From Balneola sp. MJW-20 (GTDB lineage: Bacteria > Bacteroidota > Rhodothermia > Balneolales > Balneolaceae), in NCBI RefSeq assembly GCF_040811775.1, contig NZ_JBFNXW010000005.1, positions 1-64,000 of the forward strand: 64,000 bases of DNA. The letters are read 5' to 3'. Positions 10,301 to 19,109 of this stretch are shown here, in pieces. The notes below the pieces were generated by a model. The model did not search any database. It saw only the letters and a program-made list of their open reading frames with translations, and was not told the DNA's origin. Position numbers and translations under genes: made by a program. How positions within the stretch are numbered: the first letter of the stretch is position 1; every line of letters begins with the position of its first letter.

Positions 10301-11688
10301 AGATCCACAATGTGGTACTCAGCCGTGCAGGTGAACTGAAGATCGTTGACGATGAAGACAAAGTACTGATCAACTACAATGTGCCTTACGGTTCCGAGAT
10401 GCTGGTCGAAGAAGGCGATATGGTACCTAAAGGAGCAGTGCTCTGTAAGTGGGATCCATATAACGCCCTGATCTTCTCAGAGATAGAAGGTTCTATCGAG
10501 TACAAGGATATCATTGAAGGAATCACCTTCAGTGAAGATACTGATGCTCAGACCGGACACCGTGAAAAAGTAATTTCAGATTCTAAAGACCGATCACTCG
10601 TTCCAACGCTGGTTGTTAAAGGCGATAACGACGTGATCCGCGAAGCCACACTACCGGTAGAAACACACATCGTTGTTGACGACGGTGATAAAGTATCCGC
10701 CGGTCAGGTGATCGCCAAGATCCCAAGAGCGACATCCAAATCGAAGGATATTACCGCGGGTCTTCCTCGTGTGACCGAGCTTTTCGAAGCGCGTTCACCA
10801 AGTGAGCCTGCTGTGGTTTCCGAGATTGATGGTATCGTTGAAATGGGCGGACGTAAGAGAGGTTCTCAGGAAGTGTTTGTGAAGTCTAAGGACGGAACAG
10901 ATGAGAAGAAATATCTCATCAGCCTGAGTAAGCATATCCTGGTACAGTCTAATGACTTTGTGAAAGCAGGTCAGCCACTGTCCGACGGAACCATTCCGGC
11001 ACAGGATATCCTGAATATTCTCGGTCCATACGCGGTACAATCCTATCTCGTAAACGAGATCCAGGAAGTTTACCGACTGCAGGGTGTGAAGATCAACGAT
11101 AAGCATATTGAGGTTATCGTACGCACCATGATGCAGAAGGTAGAGATCACCGATCCGGGCGACACTATGTTCCTTGAAGGTGACAAAGTGGATCGTTTTG
11201 AAGTGAATACCAGAAACGACGAACTGTTCGGTAAATTCGTTGTGACGAATCCGGGCGGCAGTGACCTTAAGAAAGGTAAGCTGCTTGATCGTCGTGAGAT
11301 CAGAGAGATCAACAATCAGCTGATCAAAGAAGACAAAGAAGAGCTCGAAGTAAGAGAAGCCGAACCGGCCATCTCTAAACCGATCCTGCTGGGTATTACC
11401 CGTGCAGCTCTGTCGACTGATAGCTGGTTATCTGCTGCTTCATTCCAGGAGACCACTAAAGTTCTTACACAGGCTTCTATCGAAGCTAAGAAGGACTGGT
11501 TACGCGGACTCAAAGAGAACGTGGTTGTGGGACACAAAGTACCAGCCGGTACCGGTCTCAGGGATTACAACGACATCGTTGTTGGTTCCAAAGCCGATAT
11601 GGAAGAAGGAGAAGAAGAGATCGCTAAGGTATTTGAAGAACTTGGCGGATCAAACGGCGAAAGCGAAACCGCTGAAGCCGAAGATTGA
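7375..11688 (+). CDS. rpoC: DNA-directed RNA polymerase subunit beta'
   Basis: 1437 residues. The N-terminal zinc-binding segment ([20 protein letters not shown]) and the Mg-binding catalytic motif NADFDGDQM are present. So are the trigger-loop/bridge region ([19 protein letters not shown]) and the second zinc cluster ([13 protein letters not shown]). It ends in a short Glu-rich tail. The start is TTG at 7375, preceded by TCGGAGGAAG; no nearby ATG fits. It is the last gene of the operon and is followed by a strong terminator. Confidence 0.97.
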   Translation: MPVTKTLTVTKDFNSIGVSLASAETILSRSHGEVLTPETINYRTFKPEMDGLFCEKIFGPVKDYECHCGKYKRIRYKGIICDRCGVEVTRKAVRRERMGHITLTVPVVHIWYFKSLPNKIAYLLGLSSKNLDKIIYYETFVVINPGVARDLGYAKGDMISEEEKYDILDQLPEDNYELDDDDEDKFIVKEGAEAIEALLGDLDLDELAYQLRYEVKHETSQMRKKKKLKRLQVIESFRAAAQHTENHPEWMVQSVIPVIPPELRPLVPLEGGRFATSDLNDLYRRVIIRNNRLKRLIDIKAPDVILRNEKRMLQEAVDSLYDNSRKSNAVRNNNRPLKSLSDMLKGKSGRFRQNLLGKRVDYSGRSVIVVGPELKMHECGLPKEMAVELYKPFIIRRLIERGYVKTVKSAKKVVDRRDAVVWEVLENVIDGHPVMLNRAPTLHRLGIQAFQPVLIEEKAIRLHPLACTAFNADFDGDQMAVHLPLSHDAILEASVLMLGSHNILSPASGGPIAVPSQDMILGLYYLTKPGNEQKGEGKTFASTTEVLVAFDQGQIDIHAKINVRVPLTNEEGEVNNEVIKTTTGRVIFNEIVPEGIDFINRTLGKKELRTLIGDIHAVAGTAKTSAFLDDMKKLGYEQATIGGLSFSLEDIIIPDAKAQLIDKAKDEVTEIQGRYEMGFITDNERYNQVIDKWTSTTNRVSETLFQALANDREGFNPVYMMADSGARGSKEQIRQLGGMRGLMAKPQKSSLQQGNEVIENPILSSFKEGLTVLEYFISTHGARKGLADTALKTADAGYLTRRLVDVSQDVIINENDCGTLRGIRMSALKDNEDIIEKLEDRIIGRVSLHEIHDPLTDDLICEANQMIDEVVAGKIAETSIEEVEIRSVLTCESARGVCAKCYGRDLARGTVVEKGEAVGVIAAQSIGEPGTQLTLRTFHVGGTASRLEAESQHKTKFEGKVEFENVRVVEYDDGEEIHNVVLSRAGELKIVDDEDKVLINYNVPYGSEMLVEEGDMVPKGAVLCKWDPYNALIFSEIEGSIEYKDIIEGITFSEDTDAQTGHREKVISDSKDRSLVPTLVVKGDNDVIREATLPVETHIVVDDGDKVSAGQVIAKIPRATSKSKDITAGLPRVTELFEARSPSEPAVVSEIDGIVEMGGRKRGSQEVFVKSKDGTDEKKYLISLSKHILVQSNDFVKAGQPLSDGTIPAQDILNILGPYAVQSYLVNEIQEVYRLQGVKINDKHIEVIVRTMMQKVEITDPGDTMFLEGDKVDRFEVNTRNDELFGKFVVTNPGGSDLKKGKLLDRREIREINNQLIKEDKEELEVREAEPAISKPILLGITRAALSTDSWLSAASFQETTKVLTQASIEAKKDWLRGLKENVVVGHKVPAGTGLRDYNDIVVGSKADMEEGEEEIAKVFEELGGSNGESETAEAED

Positions 11689-11713
11689 TCTTCTTTTCGA
11701 TCTAGAAACTAAG

Positions 11714-11745
11714 CCCCCTGCTTCGAAAGAAGTCGGGGGTTTTTT
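11714..11745 (+). terminator. Intrinsic terminator after rpoC
   Basis: CCCCC plus GCTTC pairs with GAAG plus GGGGG around a GAAA tetraloop, with one internal mismatch, followed directly by six T residues. It ends the secE-rpoC transcription block. Confidence 0.92.
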
Positions 11746-11761
11746 AATGTCTGGCCTTCGG

Positions 11762-11782
11762 TAATTAAGAATTAAAGATTAA
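11762..11782. repeat. Short 7-bp periodic array (xxATTAA x3)
   Basis: Three consecutive heptamers, TAATTAA, GAATTAA and AGATTAA, then an A-rich remnant. The same unit family recurs at 15950-15970 (inverted, inside the M20 3' end), at 17088-17108 and in related form at 33099-33126. It lies in the non-coding spacer between the rpoC terminator and the glycoside hydrolase. Confidence 0.6.
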
Positions 11783-11838
11783 AAATGGTGGTCGCGGTAT
11801 TCTCTGAAGTGAACAAAGTTATAAAGTGGGGGGTGAAG

Positions 11839-11866
11839 GAATGCAGTATACAGTAGTCAGTATTCA
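11839..11866. repeat. 7-bp periodic array (GTATxCA family, 4 units)
   Basis: Successive heptamers are GAATGCA, GTATACA, GTAGTCA and GTATTCA. The unit resembles the GAATACA array at 13973-14021, on the other side of the glycoside hydrolase gene. No coding potential. Confidence 0.6.
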
Positions 11867-11873
11867 CAAGATT

Positions 11874-12025
11874 CCGTCATCGCAAGGAGCATAGAATGTA
11901 ATGTTGATATCGATAGTAATCGACACAGCGATCTCCCGATACCGGCAAGTGAGTCACTTCAGTGAGATTGCTACGACTGCGCCATTACCAAACTTTAAAT
12001 TATTAATTGCTTCCTCGCAATGAGG
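11874..12025. repeat. Decayed REP/MITE-like interspersed element
   Basis: The non-coding spacer contains CGTCATCGCAAGGAGC near its left end and CTTCCTCGCAATGAGG near its right end. These are approximate inverted copies of each other, with GCGATCTCCC and GAGATTGCT motifs between. They resemble the widespread GTCATTGCGAGGAGC...GCAATCTC interspersed palindromic family. A related tail (AAGGAGC plus TAGAAT) occurs near 56334-56348. No transposase is present; assignment is by eye. Confidence 0.4.
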
Positions 12026-12032
12026 CTTATTT

Positions 12033-12112
12033 TTCTGCCTTCTGCCTTCTGCCTTCTGCCTTCTGCCTTCTGCCTTCTGCCTTCTGCCTTCTGCCTTCTG
12101 CCTTCTGCCTTC
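12033..12112. repeat. Perfect heptanucleotide tandem array, TTCTGCC x11
   Basis: Eleven identical copies of TTCTGCC occupy 12033-12109, with a partial twelfth (TTC) to 12112. The array ends 1 bp before the stop codon of the minus-strand glycoside hydrolase. Perfect copies imply recent expansion or homogenisation, and copy number is likely to vary between strains. It lacks spacers, so it is not a CRISPR. Confidence 0.97.
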
Positions 12113-12113
12113 A

Positions 12114-13946
12114 TTACCTCTCATAACCATTCAGATAATAGTCCTGAAGCACATAATAGGCTCTTTTCTTTTCACCCTTATCAGACAGTAATCCTTTGCG
12201 GTTCCAGCCGTCCTGAATACCGGGAAGCGGTCTGCGGGGTGATCTGAAATCTGCCAGTATCCAGGGTGAAATACCGCTGAGCTGGGGTATCTCACTTAAC
12301 ATCTGAAGAGTAAGTTCATATAAATAAGCCTGGTAGTCTTCTGTCCAGCGGCTAGCGGGGTCACCTCGGAGACCAAATTTAGCTCCGGCACCAAATTCAG
12401 ATATGATCACCGGTTTATTCTGTTTGATCTCCCAGTTAACTCTGCGGAGCTTTTCGGGAGTTCCGTCATACCATCCGATGTATTGATTGAAACTTAAGAC
12501 GTCAACATATTCTGAGAAAGCGTCTTCTATGGTTCTGGTATCCGGGGAACCGGGTAGGTTTTCCTGTTCCAGCGCGGCACTGATCAGCCGGGAAGGATCA
12601 AGTGTTCGCGCATGTTCAGCCAGCCGGCCCAGGAATGAATTGCGTTCAGGTTTTTCAGGAGTTTCATTGGCCATACTCCAGATAATCACAGAGGCCCGGT
12701 TCATATCCCGGAATATAAGTTCAGAAAGCTGATTTTCTGCATTTATGTAGGTTTGTTGATTATCCCAGCTAATGGTCCAGTAAACAGGGATCTCTTCCCA
12801 TACCATGATACCCATTTGATCGGCCAGACGAACTATGTGTTCGTTATGGGGATAGTGGGCAAGTCTCACATAATTACATCCAAGCTCTTTAGCCCAGCTA
12901 AGCAGCATATATGCATCGTTTTTTGACCATGCCCTTCTTCCTTCCAGTGGATTTTCCTCATGGATCGATATCCCTTTCAGAAATACGGGCTCCCCGTTTA
13001 GCAGTATATCCGAACCATCCGTTTCAATAGACCTGAATCCTATGTTATCCTGTATAAGTTCATTCATCGTACTGATCTGAACTTCATAAAGATGTGGGTC
13101 GGAGGGCGACCATAACCGCAGCCCGGCTGCCGGCAGCATAAAATCGATCCTGCCGGTAGACCCGGTAATTATCGTGCTGTCAATCTGAGAGTTTAAGACC
13201 TGTATCCGGACTTCCTTATAGGCATGGTCAGAACCTTCTAACTGAATATAACCGGATAAGTGCCCGGTATTATCAGGGTCAAGCTGAATTTTGTAATTTC
13301 GGATATACGTTTCAGGAGTCTCCAGCAATTTAACATCCCTTGTAATACCTCCGTAGTTCCACCAGTCCGTATTCAGTGTCGGCACACCATCTTTAACTCG
13401 TTTATTATCGACCTTAACTACAAGGGAATTCTGTTTATTTTTGATGAGGTCTGTGACTTCAAACTGAAAAGGAGAAAAACCTCCTTCATGTATTCCGAGC
13501 TTTGTTCCGTTCAGGTAAACCTCAGCCTTGTAGTTAACTGCATCAAAATAAAGGAATAGCCTGTTTCCACGGTAGCTTCTGGGATCGTTAAAGCGCTTTT
13601 GGTACCATACCGTACCTTCATAATAGAATAGTTTTTCTTTCTGACTATTCCAGTCTCCGGGTACTCTGATCGAGTCAGACTTGGCGAAATCATATTCAAG
13701 TAATTCAGCCGGACTGGATTGCCGGGCATCCATAAAGAATGCTGATTTGGGTGGGGAATCCATCTGATCGAAAGCTTCATACCGGTAGTTATAATACCCG
13801 TTTTCATAAGGGTCTACTATATAATGCCAGTATCCATTCAGGCTGTGGGTTAAACGGTTATATACATTAGTGACCGGAAGATCCTGTGCAAACGAATCCG
13901 TGATCAAAAGGATCAGGAGTAAAAAGGGAAAAACATATTTAACCAT
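12114..13946 (-). CDS. Secreted glycoside hydrolase family 2 (beta-glucuronidase-like)
   Basis: 610 residues. A signal peptide (residues 1-20, cut after SFA) is followed by the GH2 jelly-roll sugar-binding domain (about 30-205), an Ig-like domain (about 215-310) and the TIM barrel (about 315-600). The acid/base is Glu428 in SMANE and the nucleophile is Glu517 in VIISEFGA. The [21 protein letters not shown] segment and the short length are closer to beta-glucuronidases than to LacZ-type galactosidases, but the substrate is an inference. It stands alone between repeat arrays: TTCTGCC repeats abut its stop and GAATACA repeats lie upstream of its start. Export suggests periplasmic or surface polysaccharide use. 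Confidence 0.85.
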   Translation of the reverse strand: MVKYVFPFLLLILLITDSFAQDLPVTNVYNRLTHSLNGYWHYIVDPYENGYYNYRYEAFDQMDSPPKSAFFMDARQSSPAELLEYDFAKSDSIRVPGDWNSQKEKLFYYEGTVWYQKRFNDPRSYRGNRLFLYFDAVNYKAEVYLNGTKLGIHEGGFSPFQFEVTDLIKNKQNSLVVKVDNKRVKDGVPTLNTDWWNYGGITRDVKLLETPETYIRNYKIQLDPDNTGHLSGYIQLEGSDHAYKEVRIQVLNSQIDSTIITGSTGRIDFMLPAAGLRLWSPSDPHLYEVQISTMNELIQDNIGFRSIETDGSDILLNGEPVFLKGISIHEENPLEGRRAWSKNDAYMLLSWAKELGCNYVRLAHYPHNEHIVRLADQMGIMVWEEIPVYWTISWDNQQTYINAENQLSELIFRDMNRASVIIWSMANETPEKPERNSFLGRLAEHARTLDPSRLISAALEQENLPGSPDTRTIEDAFSEYVDVLSFNQYIGWYDGTPEKLRRVNWEIKQNKPVIISEFGAGAKFGLRGDPASRWTEDYQAYLYELTLQMLSEIPQLSGISPWILADFRSPRRPLPGIQDGWNRKGLLSDKGEKKRAYYVLQDYYLNGYER

Positions 13947-13972
13947 CGCTTCAAATCCGTTGATTCAATTTG

Positions 13973-14021
13973 GAATATAGAATACAGAATAGAGGATTCA
14001 GAAGACAGTATACAGAATAAC
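13973..14021. repeat. 7-bp periodic array (GAATACA family, 7 degenerate units)
   Basis: Consecutive heptamers are GAATATA, GAATACA, GAATAGA, GGATTCA, GAAGACA, GTATACA and GAATAAC. The period of 7 is kept over 49 bp although units have drifted. It lies directly upstream of the glycoside hydrolase start, so it may also separate or overlap its promoter. Confidence 0.75.
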
Positions 14022-14127
14022 CTATATATGAATTATGAGATGAGATTTGACGTGATAAAAAATTTGATCGAAGAAATCTGCCTTCCGGTAAATTTGTAAT
14101 CTTTAATTCCCTGCGAATACAGGGCAC

Positions 14128-14159
14128 AAAAAAGGCTACCCCGTCTCTGAGGCAGCCTT
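14128..14159 (-). terminator. Intrinsic terminator for the M28 peptidase gene
   Basis: Read on the minus strand, AAGGCTGCCTC pairs with GGGGTAGCCTT (two G-U wobbles) around the loop AGAGAC, followed by a run of six T. It lies 25 bp after the peptidase stop codon. Confidence 0.85.
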
Positions 14160-14183
14160 CAGTTTCAATCAGATACATTAGGA

Positions 14184-15734
14184 TCAATTGCCACCGTTAC
14201 GATTCGGGCTTCTCGGATTCGGCCAGGTCATCTGCTCGCCGGTCCTTGGATTCATTGGAAGAACCGCCCTTTCTCTGGAGGTCTTCTCCGGATCCTCGCT
14301 GGCCATGTAGGTCAGTACCGCAGTAAGGATCACATTATTGCGGACATCATCAAATACGATCTTATCATAGGTATCTCGGTTGGTATGCCAGGTGTAGTTC
14401 CAGTAGCTCCAGCTGAGTGAACTCAGGGAGAAAGCAGGAGCACCAGCAGCTACAAAAGAGGCGTAGTCTGAACCACCGCCACCGGGAGTGCCGGGGAAGT
14501 TGGTATCGATATGACGACGAACATCTCTTGGTACAGCAGATAACCATCTTCCGATATAATCATAGGAATTCAGGAATCCCTGACCGGAAATGTTCACTAC
14601 TCTTCCCGTACCGTTATCCTGATTGAACAAAGCCTGAAGACCTTCAACGATTTCCGGGTGATCTTCCACAAATGCACGGGAACCATTCAGTCCCTGTTCC
14701 TCGGATCCCCAGAGTCCCACAATGATAGTTCTCTTTGGATTCGGGTATACTTCTTTCAGAACACGGGCAGTTTCCATCATAGTGATAGAACCGGTTCCGT
14801 TATCTGTTGCTCCGGTTCCACCGTCCCAGGAGTCAAAGTGAGCAGACAGTATGATATACTCATCCGGATTTTCAGTACCCGGGATCGTAGCGATCGTGTT
14901 AAAGGTCGGTACTTTACCCAGTTCTTTGGACTGGGCATTGATCTTTATACGGGGCTTATCACCGTATTCAGCCATTCGGTACAGCATGCCGTAATCTTCA
15001 AGAGATACATCGATCATCGGCACTTTTTCGGTATAGGCACTAAAGATCTTGCTGACGCCAAAACCGTTCGACCAGCGAGACTGAATGACTGCGACGGCCC
15101 CTGCATCTTCCACTGCGCGGGCGATTCCGCGGGTGCTCAGACCTGTCCGGTCGATCATTGCTCTCCAGGCACGATCGGCTGCCTGCCTTTCTTCACGCAT
15201 TTTGGTAATAGACTCTTCAGTGGCAAATTCTTCCCAGTTGTAGTCCGGGCGTCCGGTGATCTCAGGCTGAGAGATCAGAACTGCTTTTCCTTTCACGGAT
15301 GGTAACCAGGCCTGAAAAGCAGCTGAATCAGCAACATCCGGCAGTGCAACCACTTCCGCTTCCACGCCATTTGGGCTGGTACTCGGGCTCCATGCAAGCT
15401 GCATGGCCTCCAGGGATACTACTCTGGGATATACCAGGTCGACGTGGGTAATACCGCGTTCCCAGCCACGCCACTGTCCCCATTCCTGATTCTCGGCTTC
15501 GATTCCCCACTCGCCGAAAGTCTCAACCGCCCAGTCATGAGCTTTTTGCTGTTGAGGAGTTCCGACCAGACGGGGTCCGATCACATCTAATAATTCATGA
15601 GCCAGTCTTTCCAGCTGGGAGTTTTCGGTAGCTTCCTGAACGATCTGATCTACCACAGCATCGGTATCCTGAGCGGATATAATGCTAAAAGGGAGAATCA
15701 GAAGCAGGAAAAAGATTTTTACGGATTGCTTCAT
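14184..15734 (-). CDS. Secreted M28 family metallopeptidase with PA domain
   Basis: 516 residues with a signal peptide (cut after about IISAQ, residue 22). A protease-associated (PA) insert spans about residues 100-260, followed by an M28 catalytic domain. Zinc ligands and catalytic residues are visible: His299 (SAHFDSWDGG), the bridging Asp311 (GATDNGTGS), the Glu pair 345-346 (GSEEQG), Asp373 (FNQDNG) and His450 (YTWHTNRDTYD). Family members are aminopeptidases or carboxypeptidases; which one cannot be told. It is monocistronic with its own terminator. It probably works in the periplasm in peptide scavenging with the S10 and acylase enzymes elsewhere in the window. Confidence 0.9.
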   Translation of the reverse strand: MKQSVKIFFLLLILPFSIISAQDTDAVVDQIVQEATENSQLERLAHELLDVIGPRLVGTPQQQKAHDWAVETFGEWGIEAENQEWGQWRGWERGITHVDLVYPRVVSLEAMQLAWSPSTSPNGVEAEVVALPDVADSAAFQAWLPSVKGKAVLISQPEITGRPDYNWEEFATEESITKMREERQAADRAWRAMIDRTGLSTRGIARAVEDAGAVAVIQSRWSNGFGVSKIFSAYTEKVPMIDVSLEDYGMLYRMAEYGDKPRIKINAQSKELGKVPTFNTIATIPGTENPDEYIILSAHFDSWDGGTGATDNGTGSITMMETARVLKEVYPNPKRTIIVGLWGSEEQGLNGSRAFVEDHPEIVEGLQALFNQDNGTGRVVNISGQGFLNSYDYIGRWLSAVPRDVRRHIDTNFPGTPGGGGSDYASFVAAGAPAFSLSSLSWSYWNYTWHTNRDTYDKIVFDDVRNNVILTAVLTYMASEDPEKTSRERAVLPMNPRTGEQMTWPNPRSPNRNGGN

Positions 15735-15841
15735 AACGCTTTGCGTTTCTTCTGTTTAAAGTTCGGTCAGAATATATCCCATTCTCAAAAAAAAGGAAGG
15801 ACAGGTGATTTCTTTTTACGTTTACGCTCGCTGTGCTCGAA

Positions 15842-15872
15842 GACCGGGGACCGAGGACGGAGGACCGAAGAG
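15842..15872. repeat. 7-bp periodic array (GACCGAG family, 4 units)
   Basis: Heptamers GACCGGG, GACCGAG, GACGGAG and GACCGAA, then GAG. This GC-rich unit is unrelated in sequence to the neighbouring AT-rich heptamer arrays but has the same 7-bp period. It lies in the 206-bp spacer between the M20 and M28 genes. Confidence 0.7.
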
Positions 15873-15940
15873 AAGGCAGGGCATCTGGCAGGGTAGCACT
15901 CTGCTGGAGGCCTATGTTGCGACACAGTGGGGGGAGCGGG

Positions 15941-17083
15941 TCAAAATTCCCTATTTTTAATTTTTAATCTTTCCCGGTAGATCTCAAAAAACAACTCTGC
16001 TGCCGGCTGAATGATATCATCGGGGAAATCGTATTCCGGATCATGGAGATTAGGTTGTTCTGATCCGGACCCGTAGCCAAACTGAGCCCCCCGGTTTGTG
16101 GCAGTGAAATAAGCAAAATCTTCCGACCACCGGTTAGGTTCTGTCATTTCAATCAGTGCATGTCCGTTTCTCTCTGCTGCTTTTTTAATGCTCTGGATAC
16201 ATGCTTCATCATTCTCAGTGGCCGGATAGTATTCCGAATAAGAGATCTCTGAGGCTATGCCTTCGGCTTCTGAATGGTTTGATACGATTTGCTCTGCTTT
16301 ATTTCTCAGCAAGATAAGGTCCTCATTTTCAAAGGCCCGGAGCGTAATGCCCATTTCCAGATCAGAAGGAGAGATTCCGAATGCGATCTCACCCAACCGC
16401 ATATAGATCAGGGTGGTGATGATCCGGTCATGAAAGGCTCCCTTACTTTCCGGAAGCCTCTGGATCTCTTCTGTGATCTTTTGTGCTGCAAACCAGGGAT
16501 TAAGCCCTTTCTCCGGTTCGGCAGCGTGAGAGGTCCTGCCCTGAAGTCGTATAGTGATTCCACAGGATGCAGCGGAAAAGCTTCCGGTTTTAACCAGTAC
16601 CGTATTTTTTTTCTGTCCGGGAATATTATGTAGCGCATAGATCTCATCCGGTGAAAGTTCATGAAAAGCTTTCGACTCAACTACGTCTTTCGCTCCCAGC
16701 TGATTTTCTTCGGCCGGCTGAAACAGAATGGCTGACTTTCCCTTTGAGGGTCGGTTTTGGGATATCAGCTGCCCCAGCCTGGCCATGATCGCCATATGTC
16801 CGTCGTGGCCACAGAGGTGCGCTACCCCATCATGCATAGATTTATGAGCGATCTCTGCTCTTTCCTGAATGGGAAGGGCATCCAGTTCGCAGCGGAAGAG
16901 AATGCATGGACCTGGTTTTCCGGAATCGAATACAAATATCTTACCCGTCCTGCCGGTGTTTAATACCGCATCCGGGCGAAGATCCTCAAAGAAAGCAGAG
17001 ATCCTCTTTGCAGTTTCAGTTTCCTCATTAGAAAGCTCTGGATAGCGGTGTAGAGTACGCCTCAGATGAATAATATCGTTCAA
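15941..17083 (-). CDS. M20 family amidohydrolase (N-acyl amino acid / hippurate hydrolase type)
   Basis: 380 residues, no signal peptide. M20D features are LHRYPELS (residues 11-18), CELDALP (65-71), the metal-binding CGHDGH (91-96), the catalytic Glu pair in PAEEN (124-128), LHNIPG and a dimerisation domain with HAAEP. Family members remove acyl groups from amino acids. The start is TTG at 17083: no ATG exists between it and an in-frame stop 24 bp upstream, which is the RidA stop codon itself. It sits 21 nt behind the ridA-like gene, so it is likely co-translated. The last residues (LKIKNREF) are encoded by AT-rich 7-bp repeat units, suggesting the original 3' end was replaced. Confidence 0.88.
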   Translation of the reverse strand: MNDIIHLRRTLHRYPELSNEETETAKRISAFFEDLRPDAVLNTGRTGKIFVFDSGKPGPCILFRCELDALPIQERAEIAHKSMHDGVAHLCGHDGHMAIMARLGQLISQNRPSKGKSAILFQPAEENQLGAKDVVESKAFHELSPDEIYALHNIPGQKKNTVLVKTGSFSAASCGITIRLQGRTSHAAEPEKGLNPWFAAQKITEEIQRLPESKGAFHDRIITTLIYMRLGEIAFGISPSDLEMGITLRAFENEDLILLRNKAEQIVSNHSEAEGIASEISYSEYYPATENDEACIQSIKKAAERNGHALIEMTEPNRWSEDFAYFTATNRGAQFGYGSGSEQPNLHDPEYDFPDDIIQPAAELFFEIYRERLKIKNREF

Positions 17084-17087
17084 ACAG

Positions 17088-17108
17088 CTATTAAGATTTA
17101 AGGATTAA
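17088..17108. repeat. Three AT-rich heptamers in the ridA-M20 gap
   Basis: CTATTAA, GATTTAA and GGATTAA run from the ridA stop codon to just before the M20 start. They match the xxATTAA family at 11762-11782. The array fills the whole intercistronic space, so it probably shapes ribosome handover between the two genes. Confidence 0.6.
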
Positions 17109-17572
17109 TGTACGGCAATAGTCTTGATTTCCACTTTTGCATCCAGCGGAATACGGCTGACCTCAACCACTGCACGTGCTGGGGGATTATCGGGAAAATA
17201 CTCAACGTATACTTCATTGAATGCAGCATAATCATTCATGTCAGCGACAAAGACCTGAGCGGAGACCACATCTTTCATTTCGTAACCGGATGCTTTCAGT
17301 ATTGCCGATACATTTTTGAGTGCCTGATGGGTCTGCGACTGGATATCATCCCCGACCAATTCCTTGGTTTCTGGCAGGATCCCGATCTGCCCAGACAAAT
17401 ACAGTGTATTACCGGCTTCAATAGCCTGAGAATAAATGCCTATAGCACCCGGTGCATTGGTGGTTTTTATGACTCTTTTCTCGGTAGGAGTAGGGACAAT
17501 CTTCGTACAGGATGAAAAGCTCAGTGATATGATGACAAAGACTGTTGATATATAAGTAATAATTTTATCCAT
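17105..17572 (-). CDS. RidA/YjgF/UK114-family protein with predicted lipoprotein signal
   Basis: 155 residues. RidA proteins hydrolyse reactive enamines/imines released by PLP enzymes. The RidA core (about 36-155) includes IYSQAIEAGNTLYLSGQIG, the PARAVVEVSRIP segment with the conserved Arg, and VEIKTIA with the conserved Glu. Unusually, a hydrophobic N-terminus of about 20 residues ends in FSSC (Cys22), reading as a lipoprotein signal, so the protein is probably envelope-anchored. I chose the ATG at 17572 (GGGAGG ribosome-binding site 6 nt upstream) over a longer frame inside the aminotransferase gene. It overlaps the aminotransferase stop by 8 bp, implying coupling. Confidence 0.88.
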   Translation of the reverse strand: MDKIITYISTVFVIISLSFSSCTKIVPTPTEKRVIKTTNAPGAIGIYSQAIEAGNTLYLSGQIGILPETKELVGDDIQSQTHQALKNVSAILKASGYEMKDVVSAQVFVADMNDYAAFNEVYVEYFPDNPPARAVVEVSRIPLDAKVEIKTIAVH

Positions 17573-18857
17573 TTCGGACCTCCCATAGCATAGCATCGGT
17601 GAATCGTTCAATTTCTTCCCGGGTAGTATAAACATTCGGGGTCACACGAATTCCCTTAAATTGCGGGTGATTGATTGGGGTAGTGATGATCCGGTGTTTC
17701 TGCCAGAGTCTGCTGTTCAGTTCATTGGGGGGAATACCCTTGATCTCTACGGTTGCTATAGCACAGGCATATTTTGGGTCACGACTGGTGTGCAAGGCAA
17801 CACGGTCATGGTTTAAAAGTTCATCGATCCAAAGATCGTTAAGGAATTTCAGACGTGCTTCTTTGCGTTCCGCTCCGATTCCCTCATGGAAGGTAAGGGC
17901 TTCGCCAATGGCCAGGTAATTGGCGGCAGGATGCGTTCCGATCTCTTCAAATTTCCGGATGTCTTCATCCATGCTTTCCGGAGCAGCCATCATCGGCCAG
18001 AGATCTTTGATCTTATTTTTCCGTACATAGAGAAGACCGGTGCCATGGGGAGCAAAAAGCCATTTATGCAGGCTGCTGGTATAATAATCACAATCCAGGT
18101 CTGCATGATTAAAAGTAAAATGAGCATAGGCATGTGCACCGTCTACGATAACCGGGATGCCTTTTTTACGAGCCATCTGCACTACTTTTTTTACTGGTAG
18201 TATCTGTCCGGTGATATTCACAATATGCGACATCAGGATCATCCGGGTCTTTGGGGTGATATTCTCCTCAAATAGAGCCACGATCTCATCGTCATCTTCA
18301 GCCGGGACCGGGATACTGAACTGTTTAAGGACGATCCCTTCCCGCCGCTCACGCTGCTGGAAAGTAGTGATCATACGGGGATAGTCCTGGTCGGTGGTCA
18401 GAACCTCATCCCCTTTATTAAGATCAATCCCCAGCTGGCAGATCTGAAGACTTTCTGAAGCATTACGGGTAAGCGCGATCTCCTCAGGATCACAGCCGAA
18501 ATTGCGGGCAATCCGCTGGCGCACGCCCTCACGTCTGGGTTCCAGGATCCTCCACATATTGTAAACCGGTGCCTGATTGGAGAAATCCAGATGTTTCTTC
18601 ATGGCAGCCTGTACAAAGTCTGGGGAGGGACTCACGCCGCCGTTATTCAGGTTGATGAGGCTGCGGTCTACCGTAAAAGCCTGCTGCACCCGGGCCCAGT
18701 AGTCCTCATCAGATGCAATAGATTCCGGAGGGCCTTCCACATTCTTCAGGTCCCTTACAATATCTGAAGCCATCAGAGGTTCAAAAAAGGCAGACCCTAC
18801 ACTTAAAGCCAGAGCAGAGCCGCCCAGTTTGCGCAAAAAATCTTTTCGTGAAGCCAT
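17565..18857 (-). CDS. Tat-type exported class V aminotransferase (isopenicillin N epimerase-like)
   Basis: 430 residues. The N-terminus SRKDFLRKLGGSALALSVGSAF resembles a twin-arginine signal with an RK variant of the RR pair. The PLP-dependent fold type I domain follows, with Asp239 in VIVDGAHAYAHF binding the cofactor nitrogen and Lys265 in SSLHKWLFAPHGTGLLYV as the internal aldimine lysine. The subgroup contains cysteine desulfurase-like and isopenicillin N epimerase-like enzymes; the substrate is unknown. It is the first gene of a minus-strand operon with a RidA lipoprotein and an M20 amidohydrolase. Export through Tat would fit a folded, cofactor-loaded protein. Confidence 0.85.
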   Translation of the reverse strand: MASRKDFLRKLGGSALALSVGSAFFEPLMASDIVRDLKNVEGPPESIASDEDYWARVQQAFTVDRSLINLNNGGVSPSPDFVQAAMKKHLDFSNQAPVYNMWRILEPRREGVRQRIARNFGCDPEEIALTRNASESLQICQLGIDLNKGDEVLTTDQDYPRMITTFQQRERREGIVLKQFSIPVPAEDDDEIVALFEENITPKTRMILMSHIVNITGQILPVKKVVQMARKKGIPVIVDGAHAYAHFTFNHADLDCDYYTSSLHKWLFAPHGTGLLYVRKNKIKDLWPMMAAPESMDEDIRKFEEIGTHPAANYLAIGEALTFHEGIGAERKEARLKFLNDLWIDELLNHDRVALHTSRDPKYACAIATVEIKGIPPNELNSRLWQKHRIITTPINHPQFKGIRVTPNVYTTREEIERFTDAMLWEVRNG

Positions 18858-19109
18858 AGCAATATCCCGGTTGGTTATGTATGGGATTTACTATTTATGG
18901 CTCAGAAATGCAACGGTGTACAGTGGCCAGGCCGTGAATTTCAATAGGGAGGGAAATTAATGCAGGCTATAAGAGATCTGAGAGGTTCATGAGTCTTTAT
19001 CAAACCCCTGAGAGGGTCACCATTATTTCCGAGACCCATTAATCGGGAACAATTCGCCGGATCCGCTTTACAGCAGATAAAACATTAAACACTGCGACCT
19101 TTGCTGGCT

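Noticed and set aside
12033..12112. Possible CRISPR array
   Set aside because: Units are 7 bp with no spacers, and no cas genes are in the window.
12020..12247. Plus-strand frame of 75 codons with FCLLPSA repeats
   Set aside because: It is only the translation of the TTCTGCC array (7 bp x 3 = 21 bp = 7 codons) running on into the antisense of the glycoside hydrolase.
18960..19020. Possible TPP riboswitch (CTGAGAGGGT and CTGAGAGG motifs)
   Set aside because: The required downstream core (ACCTGAT...) and helices are absent; the motif is a short direct repeat in a spacer that precedes no thiamine gene.
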